Source of the DNA: Castellaniella denitrificans
GTDB lineage: Bacteria > Pseudomonadota > Gammaproteobacteria > Burkholderiales > Burkholderiaceae_B
Direction of reading: 5' to 3'
Length of the DNA: 64,000 nt
NCBI RefSeq assembly: GCF_042653765.1
Contig: NZ_JBHSEZ010000028.1
Span: forward strand, 310,001-374,000
Part shown: positions 53,113 to 61,345 of the stretch, in pieces
Numbering within the stretch: position 1 is the stretch's first letter
Layout: each line of letters begins with the position of its first letter
The notes under the pieces: generated by a model
What the model was told of the DNA's origin: nothing
What the model saw: only the letters and a program-made list of their open reading frames with translations
Database searches by the model: none
Position numbers and translations under genes: made by a program

Positions 53113-54192
53113 ATGGATTCGTTCAAGGACGTCTGCAGGATCGCGGGCGCGTTCGTCGGCGTCATCGTGGGCGCGGGATTTGCCTCGGGGCAGGAGATCC
53201 TGCAGTTCTTCGCCGGCTTCGGCGCCATCGGCCTGGTCGGCTGCGTGGTCTCGGGCGTGCTGTTCGCGCTGCTGTCGATGGCCTTTTCCACCATGGGCCA
53301 GCGCCTGGCGGCGGATTCGCACAAGGAAGTCGTCAACGCCATGCTGGGCCGCCATCTGGGCCTGGTGTTCGACGTGCTGATCACGTTCTTCCTGTTCGCG
53401 ATCACCGTGGTGATGCTGGCCGGCGCCGGCTCGCTGTTGAATCAGTGGCTGGGCATCCCGGAAGTCTGGGGCAGCGTGCTGGCGACCGTGGCCACTATCC
53501 TCATCGTGTGCCTGGACATCCGCAGCGTGATCGCCTTCATCGGCGCGGTCACGCCGTTCCTCATGTTCATGACGGTCGTGGTGGCCGGCTACGTGCTGAT
53601 GTCGCCGCACGCCGGTCACGAGGCGCTCGCGGCCGCCGCGCAGACCCAGCCCCGGGGCGCCGGCCAGTGGCTGGTCGCGGCCCTGCTGTACGTGTCCTAC
53701 AACATCGTGGCGGGGATGCCGTTCCTGGTGATCATGGGCGGGCAGGCCCGGTCGCGGGCGACCGCGCTGTGGGGCGGCGTCCTGGGCGGCCTGCTGCTGG
53801 GCGTCCTGATCCTGCTGATCGCCGTGGCGATGTACCTGCGCATGGACACGATCGGCGGGCTGCCCATGCCGATGCTCTCGATCGCCGCGCAGCTCTCGCC
53901 CTGGCTGGGCCACCTGATGTCGCTGGTGATCTTCGGCATGATCCTCAATACGGCGGTCGGCATGCTCTATGCCTTCATGGCGCGCATCGTGCCCGCCGGA
54001 ACCCGGAAGTTCCGCGCCGGCACGGTCGCGGCGGGCGTGCTGGCGCTGGCGGGCAGCTTCGTCGGCTTCATCCAGCTGGTGGGGATCGTGTATCCGGTCT
54101 ACGGCTATATCGGTTTCGTGCTGATGGCGCTGGCGTTCGTGGGCTGGCTGCGCGTGGCGCGCCGCGGGGACGGCGCCGCGTCCCGCGCCTGA
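53113..54192 (+). CDS. YkvI-family membrane transporter
   Basis: The 359-residue protein has about ten membrane helices. Its first helix has GAFVGVIVGAGFASGQEILQ, with the unwound glycine-rich turn of LeuT-fold (APC superfamily) transporters, matching the YkvI group, whose substrates are unknown. It starts 88 bases after the FAD oxidase gene; GGGAGAC precedes the ATG. Context suggests it moves the amine or amino acid that the oxidase uses. Confidence 0.82.
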   Translation: MDSFKDVCRIAGAFVGVIVGAGFASGQEILQFFAGFGAIGLVGCVVSGVLFALLSMAFSTMGQRLAADSHKEVVNAMLGRHLGLVFDVLITFFLFAITVVMLAGAGSLLNQWLGIPEVWGSVLATVATILIVCLDIRSVIAFIGAVTPFLMFMTVVVAGYVLMSPHAGHEALAAAAQTQPRGAGQWLVAALLYVSYNIVAGMPFLVIMGGQARSRATALWGGVLGGLLLGVLILLIAVAMYLRMDTIGGLPMPMLSIAAQLSPWLGHLMSLVIFGMILNTAVGMLYAFMARIVPAGTRKFRAGTVAAGVLALAGSFVGFIQLVGIVYPVYGYIGFVLMALAFVGWLRVARRGDGAASRA

Positions 54193-54274
54193 GGCCGTAG
54201 CGCCGGTGCCGGAGCCCGGATCGACATAGAATGTCGCAAGCGCCCGATCCGGGCGCATCGCAACCCTCGCCATC

Positions 54275-54946
54275 ATGCCCGGCCCGACGAACAAGAAAAT
54301 CTGCGCAGTCCAGGTCCTTTCCAAGGTGCTCCCCGGCGCGGCCGCGCCGCCGGCCTCCGCCGCCAGTCCGGGGCTGGCGGGCCGGCACGAAGTCGGCGCC
54401 AGGATCCGCGCGGCGCGCAAGGAGCGGCGGCTGACGCTGCAGCAGGTGGCGCGGCGCAGCGGCCTGGCGGTGTCCTCCGTCTCGAAGGCCGAGCGCGGGC
54501 AGATCGCGCTCAGCTACGAGAAAGTGCTGCAGCTTGGCCGCGCGCTGGACATCGACATGACACGCCTGTTCATGCAGGCGGACGCGCGGCTCGAGCCGGA
54601 CGCGGCCGGAAGCCCGACGGTCGTCAAGGACCGCTTCGCCGACGTGCAGCGCTACGAGACCGACCAGTACGAATACAGCGTGCTGTGCGGCGCGTTCCCG
54701 GGCAAGAAGATGCAGCCGCTCGTGGCGCTGATCAATGCGCGCGAGGCGCGCGATTTTTCGGAAACCATCCGGCATCCGGGCCAGGAATTCGTCATGGTGC
54801 TCTCCGGCCGGGTGCGGATCCTGTTCGAGAACGGCGAGGCCGTCGAGCTCGGCCGCCACGAGGCCGCCTACTTCGACAGCGGCGTCGGCCACGTTTACGT
54901 CAGCCTCAGCCGGCAGCCGGCGCAGGTGGTTTCGGTCTGTTGTTGA
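54275..54946 (+). CDS. XRE-family regulator with C-terminal cupin domain
   Basis: The 223-residue protein has a 40-residue unstructured start, a helix-turn-helix (GARIRAARKERRLTLQQVAR, SGLAVSSVSKAERGQ, residues about 41-96) and a cupin sensor (about 150-220, RHPGQEFVMVLSGRVRILFE). This HTH-cupin class often controls amine, polyamine or amino acid catabolism. It lies downstream of the FAD oxidase and transporter and 13 bases before the NADAR-PAS gene, with which it must be cotranscribed. Confidence 0.9.
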   Translation: MPGPTNKKICAVQVLSKVLPGAAAPPASAASPGLAGRHEVGARIRAARKERRLTLQQVARRSGLAVSSVSKAERGQIALSYEKVLQLGRALDIDMTRLFMQADARLEPDAAGSPTVVKDRFADVQRYETDQYEYSVLCGAFPGKKMQPLVALINAREARDFSETIRHPGQEFVMVLSGRVRILFENGEAVELGRHEAAYFDSGVGHVYVSLSRQPAQVVSVCC

Positions 54947-54959
54947 TGGGAGGACCCGC

Positions 54960-55835
54960 ATGACCCGCAAGACGATCAATGTCGCATTCACGTCCGACGA
55001 CTGGCGCGGTGTCGCGCTGTCCAATTTCAGCCTGTCGCCCTTCGAGCTGGACGGCGTGCCGCTGGCTTCCGTGGAAGGCTTCATCCAGGGCATCAAGTTT
55101 CCTCCGGGCCATCCGGCCCGCGAGCGGGCCTTCGCGTCCTCGGCCTGGGAGGCCAAGGCATGCGGCAAGGGGGCGGACAAGCGCCACGCCTACTGGGGCG
55201 AGGCGCGGATCGACTTCGGATCCGACGAGCATCACCGACTGGTCGAGCGGGCGTTGCGCGCGCGCTTCGCCCAGAACGAGGGCCTGCGCCGCGTGCTGCG
55301 CTCCACCCGGGACCTGGAGATCCTGCACCAGACCGGCGAGCCGGAGCCGGAGCCGGAGAAGACTTCGATGCCGGCGGCCCTGTTCTGCCGCATCCTGACC
55401 GACATCCGCGAGGCCGCGGCGGAACCCGAGGATCTGGCGGAGCGGATCGTGGAGCAGACGACCGACGCGCTGATCTACGCCGACCGCGCGGGCCGGATCA
55501 CGCGCTGGAACCAGGCCGCCTGCCGGCTGTTCGGCTTTTCCCGGGAGAAGGCGCTGGGCGCCAGCCTGGACCTCATCATTCCCGAGCACCTGCGAGCCGC
55601 CCACTGGGCCGGCTACGATGCCGCGCTGGCCAGCGGCCGCACGAAGCTCGAAGGCCGCCCGACCCTGACGCGCGGGGTGTGCGGGGACGGCCGGAAGCTG
55701 TACGTGGAAATGACCTTCGCCCTGGTCAAGGACGAGACGGGCGCCGCCATCGGCTCGGTCGCCATGGCGCGCGACGTGACGGAACGGGTGGAACGGGAAC
55801 GCGCCGCGCGCAAGGCGCAGGCGCAGGGAAGCTGA
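54960..55835 (+). CDS. NADAR-PAS fusion protein
   Basis: The 291-residue protein begins with a NADAR (YbiA-like) domain, residues about 5-150: LSNFSLSPFELDG, SVEGFIQGIKF with Glu39 and Lys46, AYWGEA, LVERALRARFAQNEGLRRVL and FCRILTDIRE. Residues about 158-285 form a PAS domain (TTDALIYADRAGRITRWNQA, CRLFGFSREKALGASL). NADAR enzymes cleave N-glycosidic bonds in riboflavin intermediates or remove ADP-ribose from guanine. Fusion to PAS, which binds flavin, heme or ligands, is unusual. ATG 54960 follows GGGAGG. No kinase or DNA-binding domain is present. Confidence 0.8.
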   Translation: MTRKTINVAFTSDDWRGVALSNFSLSPFELDGVPLASVEGFIQGIKFPPGHPARERAFASSAWEAKACGKGADKRHAYWGEARIDFGSDEHHRLVERALRARFAQNEGLRRVLRSTRDLEILHQTGEPEPEPEKTSMPAALFCRILTDIREAAAEPEDLAERIVEQTTDALIYADRAGRITRWNQAACRLFGFSREKALGASLDLIIPEHLRAAHWAGYDAALASGRTKLEGRPTLTRGVCGDGRKLYVEMTFALVKDETGAAIGSVAMARDVTERVERERAARKAQAQGS

Positions 55836-55893
55836 TGGCCGGGAACGCCCTGGTCCTTCGCCGTCCCCGGCGCGGCGCCGCCGCGCGGCTGGC

Positions 55894-57114
55894 TCAGCCT
55901 GCCTTCTTCATCAGCGGGCAGGTCGAATCCTTCGGGCTGGTGAAGGCCTCGTCGGCGGGGATCGTCGCGACCGTCTTCATGTAGTCCCAGTCGCCCTTGG
56001 ATTCCCCGGGCGTCTTCACCTGCATCAGGTACATGTCGTGCATGTAGCGGCCGTCGGCGCGGATGTAGCCCTTGCTGTACATGTCGTCGAGCGGCATGCT
56101 TTTCAGCTGCGCCATGACCTTGTCCGCGTCGGTCGTCCCGGCGGCCCTGACCGCCTTCAGGTACGTGGCCGTGGCCGAATAGGCGGCGGCCTGGTGCGTG
56201 CTCGGCATCTTGTGCATGGTCTTCCCGAAGCGGCGGGCGAAGGCGCGGGACGCATCGTCCTTGTCCCAGTACCAGCTGTCGGTCATCAGCAGCTTCTGGG
56301 CGATGGGCAGGCCCAGGCCGTGGATGTCGTTGATCGTCATCAGCAGGCCGACCAGCTTCATTTTGTCCGCCAGGCCGAAATCGTTGGCGGCCTTGATGGA
56401 GTTGATGGTGTCCGCGCCGGCGTTGGCCAGCCCCAGCACCTGGGCGCCGGACGAGGCGGCCTGCAGGATGTAGGACGACATGTCGGGCGAGGTGGGCGGG
56501 TGCCGCACCGAGCCGACCACGGTGCCGCCGTTGGCCTTGACGACGGCGCTGGTGTCGGCTTCGAGGGAATGGCCGAAGGCGTAGTCCGCGACCAGGAAAT
56601 ACCAGGATTTCCCGCCCTGCTTGACCACGGCGGAACCGGTGCCCTTGGCCAGGGCGACCGTGTCGTATTCGTAGTGGACGGTGTAGGGCGTGCAGTCCTC
56701 GTTGGTCAGGCGGGCCGTGGCCGCGCCGATGTTGATGTAGGGGACGCGCTTTTCCTTGATGATCCCGTTCATCGCCAGCCCGGCGGCCGAGTTCACGCCG
56801 CCGATCAGCATGGACAGGCCCTGCTGGTCGATCCATTCCCTGGCCCGCGCGGAGGCGATCTCGGGCTTGTTCTGGTGATCGGCCGAAAGGATCTCGATCT
56901 TCTTGCCGAGCACGGAGCCGCCGGCGTCCCGCACGGCCATGCGGATGGCTTCCAGCCCTCCGGGACCGTCGGTGTCGGCGTAGGGGCCGGACATGTCGGT
57001 GATGAAGCCGATGCGGACGACGTCCGGATCGGGCGCCGCCCGGACCGCGCCGGCGGCGATCAGGCCGAGCAGGGCGGTGGCGAGCAGGGTGTGGCGTGGA
57101 ATGCGGGTCTTCAT
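55894..57114 (-). CDS. ABC transporter solute-binding protein, branched-chain amino acid type
   Basis: The 406-residue protein has a signal peptide (LLATALLGLIAAGAVRAA) and the LivJ-like type I fold: VRIGFITDMSGPYADTDGPG and AADEAFTSPKDSTCPLMKKA-type C-terminus (here PADEAFTSPKDS, TCPLMKKAG). This family binds amino acids, short-chain amides or carboxylates. No permease or ATPase genes are adjacent. It lies 118 bases downstream of the HMG-CoA reductase gene on the same strand, so it may capture mevalonate or a related acid, which is inference. Confidence 0.88.
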   Translation of the reverse strand: MKTRIPRHTLLATALLGLIAAGAVRAAPDPDVVRIGFITDMSGPYADTDGPGGLEAIRMAVRDAGGSVLGKKIEILSADHQNKPEIASARAREWIDQQGLSMLIGGVNSAAGLAMNGIIKEKRVPYINIGAATARLTNEDCTPYTVHYEYDTVALAKGTGSAVVKQGGKSWYFLVADYAFGHSLEADTSAVVKANGGTVVGSVRHPPTSPDMSSYILQAASSGAQVLGLANAGADTINSIKAANDFGLADKMKLVGLLMTINDIHGLGLPIAQKLLMTDSWYWDKDDASRAFARRFGKTMHKMPSTHQAAAYSATATYLKAVRAAGTTDADKVMAQLKSMPLDDMYSKGYIRADGRYMHDMYLMQVKTPGESKGDWDYMKTVATIPADEAFTSPKDSTCPLMKKAG

Positions 57115-57232
57115 GGTCGTCTCCTGGTTGTGTGGGGATCCCGGCTCGTCGTCCGGGTTTTCGTTGCAGGCGCGCCGTTGCGGACGGGACGCGATCGGTG
57201 CGCCGTTGCGGGTGGTTCGCCCCGGGTTGCCG

Positions 57233-58525
57233 TCACTCCGCGCGGGCGCCGCCGCGCCGCTCGCTCAGGAGCTCGCGGGCGAAATCCGCGCGCACGTCGC
57301 GCGCCTCGGCCATCCGGGCGGCTACCCAGGTGATCTCGTCGCCCTGGGCGCCGGCCATCAGGGCGATGTTGCGGGCGTGCAGCGTCATGTGGCCGCGCTG
57401 GATGCCTTCGGTCGCCAGCGCGCGCAGCGCGGCCATGTTCTGGGCCAGGCCGACCGCGACGATGATCTCTCCCAGCGCCTGGGCCGTCCGCACGCCCAGG
57501 ATCTTGAGCGACAGCCGCGCCAGGGGATGGGTCTTGGTGGCGCCGCCGACCAGGCCGACGGGCATGGGCATTTCGAGCGTGCCGACCAGGTCGCCGCCGG
57601 CCGCGATCTCCCAGGTCGAAAGCGAGGTGTAGCGGCCCTGGCGGCAGGCGTACGCATGGGCGCCGGCCTCGACGGCGCGCCAGTCGTTGCCGGTGGCGAC
57701 GACGATCGGATCGATGCCGTTCATGATCCCCTTGTTGTGCGTCGCGGCGCGGTAGGGATCGACGGCGGCGAATTCGCAGGCGTCGACGATGCCGGCGGCC
57801 ACATCCCCGCCCGGGTAGCCGGCGCTGTCCAGCGCCGAGGCCGGGATCCGCACGCTGGCCCGGGCGAGGCGCAGGTCGGCCAGGTTCGAGAGGATGCGCA
57901 GCCGCACCTGGCCGCCGCTGATCCGTTCGATGCGGCCGGCGACGGCTTCCGCCATGGTATTGACGGTGTTGGCGCCCATCGCGTCGCGCACGTCCACCAG
58001 CAGGTGGACGATGACCATGGCGCCGCGCGCGGTGTCCGGGAAGACGTGCACTTCGATGTCCTTGCAGCCGCCGCCCAGTTCCGTAAGCACGCGGTCGCGG
58101 CTGTTGGCGTGGTCGATGATCTCCTGGCGGTGCAGCAGGATCGCATGGCGCGCGCCGAAGGGGTCGGCGATGCCCAGGACCTGGATCTGCGCGCGCATGA
58201 TGGGCCCCGTGCTGGAGGTCTGGAATCCGCCGTATCCGCGGGCGATCTTCGCCATGTGGGAGGCGGCCGCCACGACGGAGGGTTCCTCGACCGCCATGGG
58301 AACGAGCACGTCCGTTCCATTGATCCGGAAATAGCCCGCCACCGCGTAGGGCAGCTCGAAGGTCCCGAGCACGTTCTCGATCATGCCGTTGGCCGTTTCT
58401 AGGGGCAGGGCGCCGGGCCGGGACAGGCGCCGGACGTCTTCGGCGTCCAGCCCCGCCTTGAGGGCGATTGCCTCCAGGCGCTGTGCCGGAGTGAAGGAAC
58501 GGAAATCGGGGATCTGGGAATCCAT
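57233..58525 (-). CDS. Degradative (class II) HMG-CoA reductase
   Basis: The 430-residue enzyme has the class II hallmarks: MAVEEPSVVAAASHMAKIA with the catalytic glutamate, ATHNKGIMNGIDPIVVATGND with the lysine and aspartate (split: ATHNKGIMNGI, DPIVVATGNDW), and the GHMTLHARN histidine. Class II enzymes run from mevalonate to HMG-CoA in bacteria that grow on mevalonate, usually with NAD. No HMG-CoA lyase is encoded in the window. It is divergent from a GAF/PucR-like regulator over an AT-rich gap. AAGGAG precedes the start on the minus strand. Confidence 0.93.
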   Translation of the reverse strand: MDSQIPDFRSFTPAQRLEAIALKAGLDAEDVRRLSRPGALPLETANGMIENVLGTFELPYAVAGYFRINGTDVLVPMAVEEPSVVAAASHMAKIARGYGGFQTSSTGPIMRAQIQVLGIADPFGARHAILLHRQEIIDHANSRDRVLTELGGGCKDIEVHVFPDTARGAMVIVHLLVDVRDAMGANTVNTMAEAVAGRIERISGGQVRLRILSNLADLRLARASVRIPASALDSAGYPGGDVAAGIVDACEFAAVDPYRAATHNKGIMNGIDPIVVATGNDWRAVEAGAHAYACRQGRYTSLSTWEIAAGGDLVGTLEMPMPVGLVGGATKTHPLARLSLKILGVRTAQALGEIIVAVGLAQNMAALRALATEGIQRGHMTLHARNIALMAGAQGDEITWVAARMAEARDVRADFARELLSERRGGARAE

Positions 58526-58623
58526 GCCGCTGTGTCCAGGAAGGAGTGGAGGAGGGCCGACCGCCCGGGGCGGCCGGAGACGCGGAAGAGCGCGTGAAAG
58601 AAGTGTAGAGGGGAGCCGGTGAT

Positions 58624-58672
58624 GGATATATAGTTGAACAAAACATATTTGCGACTAATTCATATATTTTTC
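58624..58672. promoter_or_regulatory. AT-rich divergent promoter region of HMG-CoA reductase and its regulator
   Basis: The 49-base island is far more AT-rich than its surroundings. It contains TAGTTG-N15-CGACTA (58631-58657, one mismatch between arms) and flanking ATATATAG and CATATAT tracts. It separates the minus-strand reductase from the plus-strand regulator and is the natural place for shared control. The sequence resembles no operator I can name. Confidence 0.5.
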
Positions 58673-58676
58673 ATCC

Positions 58677-60644
58677 ATGGAAATCGGAAGCGAAGTCGTC
58701 CGCCTGCTGCACCGGGACGCGGGGCGCAGCGACCTGGAGGCTCTGCGCGACCGGCTGTCTCGATTGCCGGATGGAGCGGCCCGGACCCGCGCGCTGGAGA
58801 TCCTGTCCATGGGCCTGACCGTCAAGGAGCGCCTCGAACAGCACCAGCAGCGCGAGCGCGGCCTGATGGCGGTCATCGAGACCGCGCAGGACCTGACCCG
58901 GATCGTCGATATCGACGCGGTGCTGCGGGTCATCGTCCAGCGGGCCCGGACGCTGCTGGGCTGCGACGTCGGCTACCTGTCCGTCTACGATCCGGAACGC
59001 CGCGATTTCTACGTGCGGGCGACGGACGGCGCGTTCTCGGAGCGTTTCTGCAGGATCCGCGTCGGCCTGGACACCGGGGTATGCGGCTATGTGGCGCGGC
59101 ATCGCAGCCCGTATTCCTCGTCGGACTACCCGGGCGACAGCCGTTTCAATCATTCGGACTTCATCGACGGCGCCATGCGCGACGAGGGCATTGCATCGAT
59201 CCTGGGCGTGCCCCTGCTGAGCGCCGGCGAGGTCTCGGGCGTGCTGTTCGTGGGCGATCGCTACGTGCGCGCGTATACGGCGTGGGAGACGTCGATCCTG
59301 TCGACGCTGGGTGCGCAGGCCTCCGTGGCGATCGGCAATGCGCGCCTGTTCGAGCAGGCGCGCGATGCGCTGGCGCGGGCGGGCGCGACCAACGAGCTGC
59401 TGTCGCGCCAGACGGCGGACACCCGTGCGGCGGCCGAGGCGCACGAGCAGTTGACTGCTCTGGTGGCGCGCGGCGGCGATCTGCCGGACGTGTGCGCGAT
59501 GCTGGCGCGCCGGCTGGGCGGGCGGGTGGCCGTCTGCGACGAGGGGGGCAGGGAGATCGCCGCCGCGCGCGGGGAAGAGGGCGTCGAGGATCCGGCGGAG
59601 GAGGGACGCTGGATCGAGGACGCCGCGTACGCGGCCCTGGCGGAGAGCCGGCGGACCGGGCGTTCCGTCGCCTATCGGAAATCCCGCAGGGTGTGCGCCG
59701 TCGTGGGCGGCGAGGGGCCGCTGGGAGGCCTGGTGCTGCATACCGCCGAGCCCCTGGGCGAAGTGGCGGCCCGCATCTTCGAGCGGGGCGCCATGGTGAC
59801 GGGTGTCGTGCTGCTGCTCAAGGCGCAGCGGGCGCTGTCCCTGATGTCCGATGCGCCGGCCGTGCTGCACGGCCTCGTCCATGGACCGGGAGGCCGGTCC
59901 GAACGCTTCGCGCGGCAGGCGGAAAAGTACGGCGTCGACATCCATCGGTCCATGCGGCTGCTGGTGGTGCGGGCCGGGCGCGACGGCTGCGCCCACTTGC
60001 GCCGGCAGCTGATGGATCGCCTGGGGATGTCGGGCGCGCTGTTCGACGATGTCGGGGATTCGCTGGTCGTGCTGGCCAACGCGGCACGGATGGAGCCGGC
60101 GCTCGCGGCGATGCGGGCCTGCCTGCGCCATCATCGCGGTCCGTTCTCGGGCGTCGTGGGCGAGGCCATCATCCGTCCCGACGATTTGCCGGAATCGTTC
60201 GAAAGGGTCGAACGCTGCCTGGACCTGCTCGATGCGCTGGATCGGCGGGGCGAGATCTTCGACGAGGGCCGGCTCGCCTTGTACGCGCCGCTTTTCAGCC
60301 GCGCCGACGCGGCCGCCATCGAGGGATTCCTCACGGCCACGCTGGGCGGACTGTACGCCGGTCCCGATGCCCGCGGGGAACGCCGCGCCGTGCTGGCCGG
60401 CACGCTGCTGTCCTACCTGGACCACGGCTACAACGCGGCCGAGGCGGCCAGGAGCCTGTCCCTGCACATCAATACGCTGCGCCAGCGCTTGGAGGCGATC
60501 GACGCGCTGCTGGAGGGCTGGCGCGACGCGGGGCGCGCGCTCGAAGTCCACATGGCCCTGCGCCTCTGGCGGCTGCGCGATCCGCAGCGGTTCGCGGCGC
60601 TGGACGAGCCGGCCGCCGGCCCGGATCAGCGGCGCCAGCCGTGA
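58677..60644 (+). CDS. GAF-domain regulator with PucR-type C-terminal helix-turn-helix
   Basis: The 655-residue protein has a coiled N-terminus, a GAF domain (about residues 65-225, GYLSVYDPERRDFYVRATDG, ILGVPLLSAGEVSGVLFVGD), a middle domain and a C-terminal PucR-type HTH (LLSYLDHGYNAAEAARSLSL, HINTLRQRLEAI, about residues 580-625). Such regulators switch on catabolic genes upon binding a small molecule. It is divergent from the degradative HMG-CoA reductase gene and probably controls it. No good ribosome site precedes the ATG. Its end overlaps the next minus-strand gene by 19 bases. Confidence 0.88.
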   Translation: MEIGSEVVRLLHRDAGRSDLEALRDRLSRLPDGAARTRALEILSMGLTVKERLEQHQQRERGLMAVIETAQDLTRIVDIDAVLRVIVQRARTLLGCDVGYLSVYDPERRDFYVRATDGAFSERFCRIRVGLDTGVCGYVARHRSPYSSSDYPGDSRFNHSDFIDGAMRDEGIASILGVPLLSAGEVSGVLFVGDRYVRAYTAWETSILSTLGAQASVAIGNARLFEQARDALARAGATNELLSRQTADTRAAAEAHEQLTALVARGGDLPDVCAMLARRLGGRVAVCDEGGREIAAARGEEGVEDPAEEGRWIEDAAYAALAESRRTGRSVAYRKSRRVCAVVGGEGPLGGLVLHTAEPLGEVAARIFERGAMVTGVVLLLKAQRALSLMSDAPAVLHGLVHGPGGRSERFARQAEKYGVDIHRSMRLLVVRAGRDGCAHLRRQLMDRLGMSGALFDDVGDSLVVLANAARMEPALAAMRACLRHHRGPFSGVVGEAIIRPDDLPESFERVERCLDLLDALDRRGEIFDEGRLALYAPLFSRADAAAIEGFLTATLGGLYAGPDARGERRAVLAGTLLSYLDHGYNAAEAARSLSLHINTLRQRLEAIDALLEGWRDAGRALEVHMALRLWRLRDPQRFAALDEPAAGPDQRRQP

Positions 60645-60880
60645 CCGCCGTGCCAGCCTGGACCCCGACGGCCGCCCCATGACCTGAAACCGAAGTAGTA
60701 GGTCGGCGGCGCTACGTAGACGGGCGGCGCGACATAGACGGAAGGGCCGGCGTAGACGACTCCGTCGCCGCCGTAGTAGTAGGCGGGCGCGGGTTCGTAG
60801 ACGGCGCATCCGCCCAGGGCGGATGCCACGGCCAGCGCGAGAACGAGCCGGCCGGCGCGGCGGGAGATCGGGGTTTTCAT
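60626..60880 (-). CDS. Small lipoprotein rich in Tyr, Pro and Gly
   Basis: The 84-residue protein has a signal peptide with the lipobox ALGGCAVYEP, so Cys25 would be lipidated. The mature part repeats short units such as VYVAPPVYVAPPTYY and ends in a Gly/His/Arg-rich tail (GWHGGHGWRR). Proteins of this kind are common in Alcaligenaceae and Burkholderiales and have no known role; the His-rich tail might bind metal. The gene is convergent with the PucR-like regulator. Confidence 0.75.
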   Translation of the reverse strand: MKTPISRRAGRLVLALAVASALGGCAVYEPAPAYYYGGDGVVYAGPSVYVAPPVYVAPPTYYFGFRSWGGRRGPGWHGGHGWRR

Positions 60881-61037
60881 GAGGAGGATTATGAGCCCGG
60901 CGCGGGTGCGAGGGCGCGAGGATTTGCCGGCGCTTACACAGCTACGGGATTTCTCCCCATTCGTGCCGTCGCCGCCATGATTGGTCACATCCGGGCGAGG
61001 GGCGCTGTCTCGCGGCAGCCACAGGTGGAAAGGATTC

Positions 61038-61116
<79 letters not shown>

Positions 61117-61171
61117 GTTCCCGCCCGTGGTGCGTTGCGCCCAGGGGCTGGAAGTCCGGGATTATCGCATA

Positions 61172-61227
61172 GGGCGCCGTCCGTGGCGGATGCGGAAGGT
61201 GCTCCATGGAAGAGGCGGACGGCGCCC
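61172..61227. repeat. 12-bp perfect inverted repeat between the tRNA and the macroglobulin gene
   Basis: GGGCGCCGTCCG (61172-61183) and CGGACGGCGCCC (61216-61227) enclose 32 bases. It lies in the 229-base gap between the tRNA 5' end and the next gene. There is no T-run and no known element ends; the function is unknown. Confidence 0.6.
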
Positions 61228-61345
61228 CCTGGAAAGGGAGGGATGGCGGCCTGCCACCCGTCGCCCGCCGCGCGATGGCCGTGCCCCGGTCCGGATGGTA
61301 ATCTCACCCTGACATAAGGATAGCAACGACCCGGGAGGGTTCTCC

